A DNA stretch of 12,122 bases from JALCSJ01 sp036788835 (GCA_036788835.1 DAIQMR010000039.1:1-12122); one strand, 5' to 3'. Numbered from the stretch's first letter, positions 1 to 5,467 are shown. Numbers and translations: made by a program. Notes: generated by a model from the sequence alone, not told the origin.

Positions 1-1741
1 GTTTATCTTTGTTAAAGCTCCTATCACCATATAAAGCAATTGGTATCATAAAATTGTTGGAATAGTTGGCTATAAAATCAATGACTTCCAGATATTCTTT
101 ATTGTGTGCTTTTCGCAAACCGCGGCCTAATTGTTGAACAAAAATAATTGCCGATTGAGTTGGTCTAAGCATCACTATTTGGTTAACCTTAGGAATGTCA
201 ACGCCTTCATTAAAAATATCTACCGTAATTATGTAGTCTAGAGGCTTTTTATTTGGATCATCTGTTTCTAGACGTTCCATTGCTTCTGATCTTTCCCCAA
301 TGCTGGTGTTCCCAGTTAGAGCAATGGTGTTCATATGATATTCATTATTCAAAATTTCTGCTAAGCCATTGGCCTCTTCAATACTACTGCAGAAGATTAG
401 TCCCTTGACTCTACCACGATCACAGCCATACTCTTTGGTTTTTTCTACAATATGGCGGATTCTTTCCCTAGACGTTAATTTGCTGAAATCAGAGTTATCG
501 TCTAGTTCTTTACCATTAACAGTTAAGTCCGTAATGCCATGATAATGGAAGGGCACCAGCATATCTTCCTCTAAAGCTTTATTCAATCTAATCTCGTAAG
601 CAATGTTGTGATCAAACATTGTGAAAATATCAAAGCCATCTGTGCGTTCTGGTGTTGCAGTCATACCTAAAAGAAATTTTGGTTTAAAATAATTCAATAC
701 TTTTTGATAAATGTCAGCACCAGACCTATGAACTTCATCAATAACAATATAGTCGAATTCATCCGGAGTAAATTTCTTTAAACATTCATCCTTATAAAGA
801 GTGTAGATAGAAGCAAAAACATAAGGTGCATCTGTCTTGTTACTACCAGCATACAGCCCCATTTTTACAGTCGGTCCAAAAACATTTTCGTAGCTTTTCA
901 TGGCAGCCTTTAGTATCACATCTCTATGGGCAATAAATAAAAACTTTTTAGGCTGCACTCTTTTAACATCAAATGCTGATAAATATGTTTTCCCTGTACC
1001 AGTTGCAGAAATCAAAATCCCCTTGTTTTCGCCACGTTTCCGCAAATTCTCTATACTCTGCAATGCTTCTATCTGCATCTGGTTAGGATTAATTTTATTT
1101 AATTGGATAAAGTTCTCTACTTGAGCAGTTCTTCTCTTAAAATTTTCTCCGTAAATTTCGTCATACTGCTGCAACCAATTTTCCGTGACTTTTGTTGCTC
1201 TACTAAAAATATCTTTAAACTCGTCGTTTATTTCTTTTATGAGAGAACCATCTTTTGCAGAAGATAATTTAATGTTCCACTCGTTGTTTTTATTAAGAGC
1301 GTTTCCCGTTAAATTGCTACTGCCAACAATCATAGAATATTCTGCTGTTGTTCCAGTCCCTCTTTTAAACAGGTATCCCTTGGCATGAAAGTTTTCATCA
1401 GTTAATATCTTCAGTTCGATATTAGGCAGAGCCAACAATTTTCTTAAAGCCATGGGCTCAGTAAAATTCTGATATTGTGACGCCAAGATTTTCCCATGAA
1501 TATTTCTTGCAGCTAATTCTTGCAAAATGTCATATAAACAAGCTACGCCGCTATTAGTAATAAAGGCAACAGAAAAAGCAAACTCTGAGCATTGTTCTAA
1601 TTCTGCAATAATTGCATCCAATACTTTAGTTTGCTTTTTAAAATTATTAGTTAACATATGAGGCAAATAACGTTCATCCGCAGCTAAGCTGCCATTAATA
1701 AACCCTGCCTCAATCCCTTTACGTATTTTTTCCGTCCCCAA
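1..1741 (-). CDS. PLD-nuclease / DEAH-box helicase fusion protein (3' end outside window)
   Basis: The reading frame is open from a TTG start to the window edge, about 580 codons, with the C-terminus missing. A phospholipase-D-like nuclease domain comes first (about residues 1-150); its HxK motif is FHAKG with H119 and K121, followed by VGSSNLTG. A superfamily 2 helicase follows. It shows a Q-like motif (NPNQMQIEALQS), Walker A ATGTGKT with K251, a DEVH box with D335, the TATPERTDG motif III region, and the motif VI arginines in QLGRGLRK (about 537-544). Proteins of this architecture usually carry a further DUF3427-type C-terminal domain, which would lie off the left edge. The TTG start is chosen because AGGGTGA sits just upstream; it begins 5 bp after the NUDIX stop, so the two genes are probably co-transcribed. 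The likely role is DNA repair or anti-phage defence; that is inference. Confidence 0.9.
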   Translation of the reverse strand, partial: MGTEKIRKGIEAGFINGSLAADERYLPHMLTNNFKKQTKVLDAIIAELEQCSEFAFSVAFITNSGVACLYDILQELAARNIHGKILASQYQNFTEPMALRKLLALPNIELKILTDENFHAKGYLFKRGTGTTAEYSMIVGSSNLTGNALNKNNEWNIKLSSAKDGSLIKEINDEFKDIFSRATKVTENWLQQYDEIYGENFKRRTAQVENFIQLNKINPNQMQIEALQSIENLRKRGENKGILISATGTGKTYLSAFDVKRVQPKKFLFIAHRDVILKAAMKSYENVFGPTVKMGLYAGSNKTDAPYVFASIYTLYKDECLKKFTPDEFDYIVIDEVHRSGADIYQKVLNYFKPKFLLGMTATPERTDGFDIFTMFDHNIAYEIRLNKALEEDMLVPFHYHGITDLTVNGKELDDNSDFSKLTSRERIRHIVEKTKEYGCDRGRVKGLIFCSSIEEANGLAEILNNEYHMNTIALTGNTSIGERSEAMERLETDDPNKKPLDYIITVDIFNEGVDIPKVNQIVMLRPTQSAIIFVQQLGRGLRKAHNKEYLEVIDFIANYSNNFMIPIALYGDRSFNKDK

Positions 1742-1746
1742 TTATC

Positions 1747-2145
1747 TCACCCTCTAGACAGTTTCTCCACAATCGGTTTGTCCGCTTCTGCCCAATCTAG
1801 TTTTGTGAGTTCGTCCCTTTTTAGCCACTTATAATCAACATGTTCTGTTAAAGTAAATTTTTTATTTTTTACCGGGCATAAAAATGTATGCATAGTAATT
1901 TTAAAATCAGGATATATATGATGAATAGTCATATAAAAGTCTTTGTCCTGCACATTAACATCCAATTTTAGCTCTTCCGTTAATTCTCTGTGTAAAGCTT
2001 GTGCCGGAGTCTCACCCGGTTCTATTTTCCCGCCAGGGAATTCGTACTTAAAAGAAACATAGTCATATTTTCCTTTGCCACGTTCCATGCATAAGATTGT
2101 ATCTTCAAAGGTAATGATCCCTGCTACAACCTCTATTTCTTTCAC
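1747..2145 (-). CDS. MutT-like NUDIX hydrolase
   Basis: This is a 132-residue protein, the usual MutT length. The NUDIX box is complete at about residues 39-61: G39, E45, then R53-E54-L-T-E57-E58, the Mg-binding REUXEE core. The family hydrolyses nucleoside diphosphates linked to another moiety; this (deoxy)nucleotide-pyrophosphohydrolase branch often cleans oxidised or abnormal dNTPs, but the substrate cannot be read from sequence. I start the gene at the GTG at 2145, preceded by AGGGGG. The frame extends upstream to a GTG at 2178, but that region contains the TATAAT promoter element, so the longer version is unlikely. It is the first gene of a two-gene unit with the PLD-helicase, suggesting a joint nucleotide-pool/DNA-processing job. 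Confidence 0.9.
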   Translation of the reverse strand: MKEIEVVAGIITFEDTILCMERGKGKYDYVSFKYEFPGGKIEPGETPAQALHRELTEELKLDVNVQDKDFYMTIHHIYPDFKITMHTFLCPVKNKKFTLTEHVDYKWLKRDELTKLDWAEADKPIVEKLSRG

Positions 2146-2169
2146 GATAGCATACCCCCTAATGTATTC

Positions 2170-2198
2170 ATTATACACTAAATTTAAAAGGTTTTATA
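2170..2198 (-). promoter_or_regulatory. Promoter of NUDIX-helicase operon
   Basis: A perfect TATAAT lies at 2175-2170 on the minus strand, about 25 bp before the GTG start. The best -35 at 17-bp spacing is TATAAA (2198-2193), a poor match, so an activator or another -35 may matter. It is divergent from repeat copy 1, which begins at 2207. Confidence 0.6.
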
Positions 2199-2206
2199 GT
2201 GTCGGT

Positions 2207-2372
2207 ATTTCACCCATTGTTCACACATCTGCCCTTGTTTTGCCACACACCATTGCTATACTAAGGGTGTAGTAAAGATTACCCCTCTTTACCACACTTC
2301 CCATCAAATCATCATAAACAACTTCCTTTTAGGAAAAGCCGCTGGTTCCCCATCAGCGGCTTTTTCGTTGTT
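2207..2372 (+). repeat. 165-bp repeat, copy 1
   Basis: The first of four copies of a promoter-hairpin-terminator unit. It differs from copy 3 by one base that I could find over about 165 bp (T versus C in the 3' arm of the terminator). It fills most of the gap between the NUDIX gene and the 3' end of the first permease gene. Confidence 0.95.
2267..2368 (+). ncRNA. Predicted small RNA, copy 1
   Basis: A -35 TTGTTT (2235-2240) and a -10 TATACT (2257-2262) with 16-bp spacing and an upstream TGC (extended -10) precede a short non-coding stretch. Near the predicted 5' end GTGTaGTAAAG (2267-2277) pairs with CTTTACcACAC (2287-2297) around a loop holding ACCCCT. An unpaired linker with CAUCAAAUCAUC and ACUUCCUUUU follows. 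It ends in a GC-rich hairpin (2335-2360) whose loop holds UUCCCC, then TTTTT. Two C-rich hairpin loops and a CUUCCUUUU linker are typical of Firmicute small RNAs that pair with Shine-Dalgarno sequences. The exact start site is uncertain by several bases. The terminator also faces the convergent permease gene ending at 2403 and could serve both. Alternatively the inverted repeat is a DNA operator. Confidence 0.65.
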
Positions 2373-2402
2373 AAATATGTAGTTCTGGTTTCACCTTTCT
2401 CT

Positions 2403-3287
2403 TTAGCTTTCAATACTTGCTATTTCTTTGGTCAAAGAGCTGCGAAACATGTCAATGGCGCTGTAGAGGATCACCACGGTCACCACCCACTGGAGCAAAG
2501 AGGTGTTGAGGCTTTTCACCAGAAAGACGGCTACCAGCACGCCCGCCACCCCGAAGGTAGATGTGAACAGGGTTATTTTCCGGCTGTAGCCATCCAGCTT
2601 CACGAACTGCATGGCCCCGATGGGCACGGAGAATGTGCAGGCACCCATCATAATGGGAAAGGCGGCAAGGGGGTTAAGGCCCATGGCGTAGACTGTGGCC
2701 ATTGTCAGTGGGTATGAGCCGATGCCGATGTTGTTTAAGGCCCCATAGACGAAGCACAATATGGCAAAAAGTGTCAGTTGGGTTCCCGCCAGACCTACTT
2801 TGTCGCCGCCGGTGGGATAGAAGCCGAATTTATTGGCCAGAATGGCTAGAGCCGCCAGGAATAAGCCAACTGCTACGCAGCGCTTGATGATTCTAGCGGG
2901 CAGTTTCACCACGAACCGAGGGCTCACGTAGGCGCCTAACACCTGGCAGATGATGGCTGTGAGCAGGGTGAGCCTGTCCACGGTGATGGACGAAATGTAG
3001 CACAGGGCCATGACCGCCACGGGAATGACGCACTCGGTGTTCAGTGTGCCCGGCAATTTTTTGTCGCTGACCCATTTTAGTTTTGGGTACAGGGACGAAC
3101 AAATGGCAAAGTCCGAAATGCCAAATGTGGAAAGCAGAAAAATTAAAAAGGACGATAGGACCATGGCCCTAGGGTTACCCGGTTCTGCCATTACCTCACT
3201 ACGGTGCCCCGAAAGGTCGCGGACAAAACAAATAACGAATGCTGCGTTCACTACTACTACCAGTGCTAAAACGATTTGTAGAGACAT
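2403..3287 (-). CDS. TSUP-family (TauE/SafE-like) membrane permease
   Basis: The product is a 294-residue hydrophobic protein with about eight predicted membrane segments. It resembles the TSUP/TauE-SafE (DUF81) carriers, which mainly move sulfur-containing or organic anions out of the cell. Shared signatures with the second permease at 11178 include CFVRD near the N-terminus, KLPGTLN at about residue 80, GLNPLAAFPIMM near residue 205 and VVTVVILYS near the end, so the two are paralogs. The ATG is preceded by a strong AAGGAGG. One 60-base stretch counted at 2461-2520 is 55% GC, clearly richer than neighbouring genes, hinting at a separate origin. Substrate is unknown. Confidence 0.8.
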   Translation of the reverse strand: MSLQIVLALVVVVNAAFVICFVRDLSGHRSEVMAEPGNPRAMVLSSFLIFLLSTFGISDFAICSSLYPKLKWVSDKKLPGTLNTECVIPVAVMALCYISSITVDRLTLLTAIICQVLGAYVSPRFVVKLPARIIKRCVAVGLFLAALAILANKFGFYPTGGDKVGLAGTQLTLFAILCFVYGALNNIGIGSYPLTMATVYAMGLNPLAAFPIMMGACTFSVPIGAMQFVKLDGYSRKITLFTSTFGVAGVLVAVFLVKSLNTSLLQWVVTVVILYSAIDMFRSSLTKEIASIES

Positions 3288-3343
3288 TGTGTTCCTCCTT
3301 CAGTGGGAATAGAGTTGCGAATGGTGGATGATCTGATGTGAAT

Positions 3344-3373
3344 ATTATAGCAAAGTGCGGAATTTTAACGCAA
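3344..3373 (-). promoter_or_regulatory. Promoter of first TSUP permease
   Basis: On the minus strand TTGCGT (3373-3368) and TATAAT (3349-3344) are spaced by 18 bp, with TGC directly before the -10 (extended -10). The start codon is about 57 bp downstream. The -35 lies at the edge of a block repeated upstream of the type I toxin. Confidence 0.75.
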
Positions 3374-3432
3374 GAAAAATTTTCGTGGAAAGCTAGTCCC
3401 AGAGCCGTTCTTTGCACACATCGTGTGTATAG
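3369..3432. repeat. Conserved promoter-upstream block, copy A
   Basis: About 64 bp resembling 4798-4863 at roughly 70% by eye. It shares CGCAAGAAA, ATTTTC, CCAGAGCC and a TATAG/CATAG end. Both copies begin in the -35 of a minus-strand promoter and run away from it toward a small-RNA repeat. A short inverted repeat ACACA-TCG-TGTGT lies at the far end. Confidence 0.7.
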
Positions 3433-3467
3433 AAAAAGCCCGCCGTTTTATCGTCGGCGGGCTTTTT
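3433..3467. terminator. Strong bidirectional terminator hairpin between divergent promoters
   Basis: A perfect 13-bp stem AAAAAGCCCGCCG / CGGCGGGCTTTTT with a 9-base loop has A and T tracts on both sides. No obvious gene ends here on either strand. Its tail TTTTTCGTT matches the tail of all four small-RNA terminators and runs straight into copy 2, so it may be the remnant 3' end of a fifth repeat. It could also insulate the permease from upstream transcription. Confidence 0.8.
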
Positions 3468-3469
3468 CG

Positions 3470-3633
3470 TTTCACCCATTGTTCACACATCCGCCCTTGT
3501 TTTGCCACACACCATTGCTATACTAAGGGTGTAGTAAAGATTACCCCTCTTTACCACACTTCCCATCAAATCATCATAAACAACTTCCTTTTATGAGAAA
3601 GACACCAGTCCCCGCTGGTGTCTTTTTCGTTGT
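3470..3633 (+). repeat. 165-bp repeat, copy 2 (different terminator)
   Basis: Nearly identical to copies 1 and 3 through the linker ACTTCCTTTT. It then switches to a different terminator stem (GACACCAG instead of GCCGCTGG), after which the TTTTTCGTTGT tail resumes. Confidence 0.95.
3529..3630 (+). ncRNA. Predicted small RNA, copy 2
   Basis: The promoter is the same as in copy 1: TTGTTT 3497-3502 and TATACT 3519-3524. The 5' stem-loop and linker are unchanged. The 3' hairpin has a different 11-bp stem, AAAGACACCAG (3598-3608) with CTGGTGTCTTT (3615-3625), yet keeps full pairing, a UCCCC loop and the T tract. That change of sequence with retained structure supports a transcribed, terminated RNA. 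It is divergent from the first permease gene and faces the 3' end of the RelE/ParE toxin gene. Confidence 0.68.
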
Positions 3634-3646
3634 CTAGATTCAGTTG

Positions 3647-3982
3647 TTATTCGTGGCAATGACCGCCACTTTGAATTAATATATTTTCGTAGTTGCTGCC
3701 ACCGTAAAAGAAAGCTGAAATCTGCACTTCCTTCTTTCGTTCTAAAACACGATAAACCATAATATAATTTTTAATAACTACTCTACGATAGCCCTGCCGC
3801 TTTAACCGTTCATCTGGGCAAGCGCTATACATAAAAGGTGTTGAAGCTAGATTGTTATAGCTGGAGTTAACTTCGTCCAAAAAATCTTTGGCTGCTTTTT
3901 TATTTGCAAGATTATCAGTAATATACATTACGATGTCCATTAGTGTGTTTTTTGCTGGATCAATTACTATAACTTTATACAT
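3647..3982 (-). CDS. RelE/ParE-family type II toxin
   Basis: A 111-residue protein with the RelE/ParE layout: an N-terminal helical hairpin rich in K/D/E (residues about 14-45), then a YRRVVIKNYIMVYRV strand pair and the AFFYGGSNYENIL end typical of this branch. RelE members cut mRNA on the ribosome, while ParE members poison gyrase; the sequence does not settle which. The ATG lies inside the end of the antitoxin gene (8-bp overlap ATGTATAA), giving tight translational coupling. A GC-rich stretch of alternative function was not seen. Confidence 0.88.
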   Translation of the reverse strand: MYKVIVIDPAKNTLMDIVMYITDNLANKKAAKDFLDEVNSSYNNLASTPFMYSACPDERLKRQGYRRVVIKNYIMVYRVLERKKEVQISAFFYGGSNYENILIQSGGHCHE

Positions 3983-4235
3983 GCAGCTCGGCCCTCATTT
4001 TCTTTAGACTTTCCCGCGCATCTGAAACCTTTCCTTGTTTAGCTTGCTTTTCTGCTTCCGCTAATTTTTCGTATACCTCAATACGCGCTAATTTTTCATC
4101 GTACGCTTTAAGGCTCATGATAACCATATCGCCATAGCCATTTTTTGTAATGTAAATAGGTTCATTTTTTTTATGGCACATATTTGAAATATTAGCTGTG
4201 TCTTTTAAATCTCTGATTGGTATAATTGTCGACAT
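3975..4235 (-). CDS. Phd/YefM-family antitoxin
   Basis: An 86-residue protein beginning MSTIIPIRDLKDTANIS, the Phd/YefM DNA-binding fold signature. YITKNGYGDMVIMSLKAYD follows (about 28-46), then a charged helical tail likely to bind the toxin. The ATG at 4235 is chosen over the GTG at 4244 because that GTG is inside the AGAGGTGA ribosome binding site. The protein should neutralise the downstream toxin and repress its own promoter. The gene comes first in the pair, the usual order for this family. Confidence 0.9.
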   Translation of the reverse strand: MSTIIPIRDLKDTANISNMCHKKNEPIYITKNGYGDMVIMSLKAYDEKLARIEVYEKLAEAEKQAKQGKVSDARESLKKMRAELHV

Positions 4236-4258
4236 TTTTATCACCTCTTTATGGGATA

Positions 4259-4287
4259 ATTATACCACAGTAAAAGTGTCAGTTCAA
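4259..4287 (-). promoter_or_regulatory. Promoter of the Phd/RelE pair
   Basis: TTGAAC (4287-4282) and TATAAT (4264-4259) on the minus strand are 17 bp apart, near consensus. The -10 lies 24 bp upstream of the antitoxin ATG. Auto-repression by the antitoxin is expected from the family. The promoter is divergent from repeat copy 3. Confidence 0.85.
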
Positions 4288-4321
4288 GCCAAAACTTTCC
4301 CCCACCAAACCGCCCTCCGCC

Positions 4322-4487
4322 ATTTCACCCATTGTTCACACATCTGCCCTTGTTTTGCCACACACCATTGCTATACTAAGGGTGTAGTAAAGATTACCCC
4401 TCTTTACCACACTTCCCATCAAATCATCATAAACAACTTCCTTTTAGGAAAAGCCGCTGGTTCCCCACCAGCGGCTTTTTCGTTGTT
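4322..4487 (+). repeat. 165-bp repeat, copy 3
   Basis: Essentially the same sequence as copy 1 (one difference seen), placed exactly 2115 bp further on. The near identity suggests recent duplication or ongoing gene conversion. Confidence 0.95.
4382..4483 (+). ncRNA. Predicted small RNA, copy 3
   Basis: Promoter TTGTTT 4350-4355 and TATACT 4372-4377 (16-bp spacing, extended -10). The 5' stem-loop with an ACCCCT loop is followed by the CUUCCUUUU linker. The terminator stem AAAGCCGCTGG (4450-4460) pairs with CCAGCGGCTTT (4468-4478). The single change from copy 1 turns a G-T position into G-C, lengthening the stem. Read on the minus strand the hairpin is followed by TTTT, so it could also end the type I toxin transcript. 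Confidence 0.65.
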
Positions 4488-4504
4488 CAATTAATAAAAT
4501 TGTC

Positions 4505-4534
4505 TTGATAAGCATTAGTTTCATATGTTATAAT
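4505..4534 (+). promoter_or_regulatory. Promoter of predicted antitoxin RNA
   Basis: TTGATA (4505-4510) and TATAAT (4529-4534) are 18 bp apart, with a TGT extended -10. This is one of the strongest-looking promoters in the window, as expected for an RNA antitoxin that must outnumber its target. Confidence 0.8.
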
Positions 4535-4540
4535 GCAATA

Positions 4541-4622
4541 AATGGCGAGAGGCAAATTGCCCCTTCCCGAGGTATTATACAAGGATAGCCCCCGGTTAAG
4601 AGTGGCTATCCTTGTATTTTTC
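4541..4622 (+). ncRNA. Predicted type I antitoxin RNA
   Basis: A transcript of about 80 nt runs from the promoter above to an intrinsic terminator: a perfect 14-bp stem ATACAAGGATAGCC (4577-4590) with GGCTATCCTTGTAT (4604-4617), then TTTTT. It converges on the small toxin gene, whose stop codon is 17 bp beyond the hairpin, so the two transcripts should be complementary at their 3' ends. The RNA also contains CCCUUCC (within 4560-4568), complementary to GGAAGGG just before the toxin's Shine-Dalgarno sequence. Two pairing regions, one at the terminator and one at the ribosome binding site, recall the RNA I/RNA II design of the pAD1 par locus. There is no convincing ORF; the ATG at 4542 lacks a ribosome binding site. 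Confidence 0.7.
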
Positions 4623-4633
4623 AATACAAAAAC

Positions 4634-4717
4634 CTACTTCTTCATAACACGAAGGAGTATACTAACTATTATGCTTAGGAACATTACTATAATGCATAAT
4701 GTTTCGAAAGTTGTCAT
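4634..4717 (-). CDS. Small hydrophobic holin-like type I toxin
   Basis: A 27-residue peptide, MTTFETLCIIVMFLSIIVS followed by ILLRVMKK. It has a short polar start, one membrane-spanning stretch (residues 7-22) and a basic end. This matches the pattern of Firmicute putative holin-like toxins and other type I toxic peptides. The ATG has a very strong GGGAGGTGA (4731-4723) at good spacing. In the leader, CCCTTCC can pair with GGAAGGG overlapping that site, which would hide it, a common device in type I toxin mRNAs. A convergent RNA gene lies directly downstream. If expressed freely the peptide probably depolarises the membrane; that is inference from the family. Confidence 0.75.
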   Translation of the reverse strand: MTTFETLCIIVMFLSIIVSILLRVMKK

Positions 4718-4726
4718 AGCGTTCAC

Positions 4727-4755
4727 CTCCCTTCCTAAATATCGGGAAGGGATAT
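4727..4755 (-). promoter_or_regulatory. Leader hairpin sequestering toxin ribosome binding site
   Basis: On the minus strand CCCTTCC is followed nine bases later by GGAAGGG, forming a 7-bp stem whose 3' arm merges into the GGGAGGTGA ribosome binding site. Folding would limit translation of the toxin. The antitoxin RNA carries the same CCCUUCC sequence and could take its place. Confidence 0.6.
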
Positions 4756-4773
4756 TGGCTCTCACCTTTTTTT

Positions 4774-4802
4774 ATAATAGCATAGTATAGCAGTCAGCGC
4801 AA
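4774..4802 (-). promoter_or_regulatory. Promoter of type I toxin
   Basis: TTGCGC (4802-4797) and TATTAT (4779-4774) are separated by 17 bp, with TGC before the -10. The predicted leader is about 50 nt. The layout (TTGCG -35, TGC extended -10, repeated upstream block) copies the first permease promoter. Confidence 0.7.
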
Positions 4803-4863
4803 GAAATATTTTCCTGCTAACCAAGTACCAGAGCCATTCTCCGTACATTGTACAGGTGCATAG
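4798..4863. repeat. Conserved promoter-upstream block, copy B
   Basis: The partner of 3369-3432. Its far end holds the inverted repeat GTAC-ATT-GTAC where copy A has ACACA-TCG-TGTGT: different sequence but the same symmetry and position, suggesting a structural or protein-binding role. Confidence 0.7.
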
Positions 4864-4884
4864 TGCTTCAACCAATAATTAAAG

Positions 4885-5049
4885 TTTCACTCTTTATTAA
4901 TATTTTTGCCCTTGATTTGCCACAAGTTGTGGGTATACTAATGGTGTAGTAGAGATTACCCCTCTTTACCACACTTCCCATCAAATCATCATAAACAACT
5001 TCCTTTTAGGAAAAGCCGCTGGTTCCCCACCAGCGGCTTTTTCGTTTGT
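4885..5049 (+). repeat. 165-bp repeat, copy 4 (most diverged)
   Basis: The upstream part has diverged strongly but keeps its length to the base. From the -10 onward it is almost identical to the other copies, including the linker and the terminator. Confidence 0.9.
4944..5045 (+). ncRNA. Predicted small RNA, copy 4
   Basis: The promoter is TTGATT (4912-4917) and TATACT (4934-4939), 16 bp apart. This -35 is closer to consensus than in the other copies, but the TGC extended -10 is lost. In the 5' stem GTAAAG has become GTAGAG, still pairing with CTTTAC through one G-U wobble, so the hairpin survives while the sequence changes. The terminator stem is 5012-5022 with 5030-5040. It is divergent from the type I toxin and lies upstream of the two HTH genes. 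Confidence 0.65.
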
Positions 5050-5051
5050 CA

Positions 5052-5065
5052 AGTGGAGCTCCACT
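5052..5065. promoter_or_regulatory. Perfect 14-bp palindrome, candidate operator
   Basis: AGTGGAGCTCCACT is a perfect palindrome just after the copy 4 terminator and about 90 bp upstream of the putative HTH-gene promoter. It has no T tract, so it is not a terminator. It could be a site for one of the HTH proteins; this is not shown. Confidence 0.4.
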
Positions 5066-5134
5066 CGATGCACAAAAATATTTGCTTTTTCTTCACTTTC
5101 TCGCAACTTTTTTAAAAAACATATTATTATATTG

Positions 5135-5164
5135 TTACATTTTTTCCAAATAATCCAATATAAT
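5135..5164 (+). promoter_or_regulatory. Putative promoter of HTH gene pair
   Basis: TATAAT (5159-5164) lies in very AT-rich DNA, with a weak TTACAT (5135-5140) 18 bp upstream. It leaves a leader of about 85 nt before the first HTH gene. Confidence 0.5.
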
Positions 5165-5257
5165 AATACTTGTCTCATATGTAAACAAGGCGACGAAGCA
5201 AAATACAAACTAATAGGAGATCGAGATAATTTGAAAAACCATATGAAGGAAAAAATT

Positions 5258-5467
5258 ATGAAAAGAGTCAAAGAGCTGGAAGTAATTAAGAAAAGAACTT
5301 GCTATATTGCAGCGGACCGTGGTGGATTTTCTCGTACCCTCGCTACAGCCATTCTTCGTGGAGAAGCGAATCCAACTGTAACTATGATAGAAAAAATTTG
5401 TGTCGGTTTTAGCATCACTCCACGGGAATTTTTTAACAGTAAGCTTTTTGACGAAGTAGTGGAATAA
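5258..5467 (+). CDS. Small XRE-type helix-turn-helix protein 1
   Basis: A 69-residue protein that is essentially one XRE/Cro-type DNA-binding domain. It opens MKRVKELEVIKKRTCYIAAD, continues with the helix-turn-helix GGFSRTLATAILRGEANPT (about 22-40), and closes with MIEKICVGFSITPREFF, the usual end of this small family. The ATG at 5258 follows AAGGA at 6 bp. The frame is open upstream, but those starts have no ribosome binding site and run into the promoter. It lies 27 bp before a second HTH gene on the same strand. It is probably a local repressor; target unknown. Confidence 0.82.
   Translation: MKRVKELEVIKKRTCYIAADRGGFSRTLATAILRGEANPTVTMIEKICVGFSITPREFFNSKLFDEVVE

Noticed and set aside
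4542..4790. 82-codon + strand ORF over the type I locus
   Set aside because: It has no ribosome binding site and runs through a perfect terminator hairpin and antisense to the toxin; its composition is not protein-like.
2207..5049. Integron attC sites or CRISPR array
   Set aside because: The repeats are promoter-hairpin-terminator units, not folded palindromes with attC core sites; there is no integrase here and the spacing of hundreds of bases with genes excludes CRISPR.
2207..5049. Insertion sequence or MITE origin of the repeats
   Set aside because: No terminal inverted repeats or target duplications were seen at the copy ends, and all copies have the same orientation; not fully excluded.
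5132..5257. Upstream extension of the first HTH gene
   Set aside because: The TTG start lies in the promoter, lacks a ribosome binding site, and adds residues not typical of the family.
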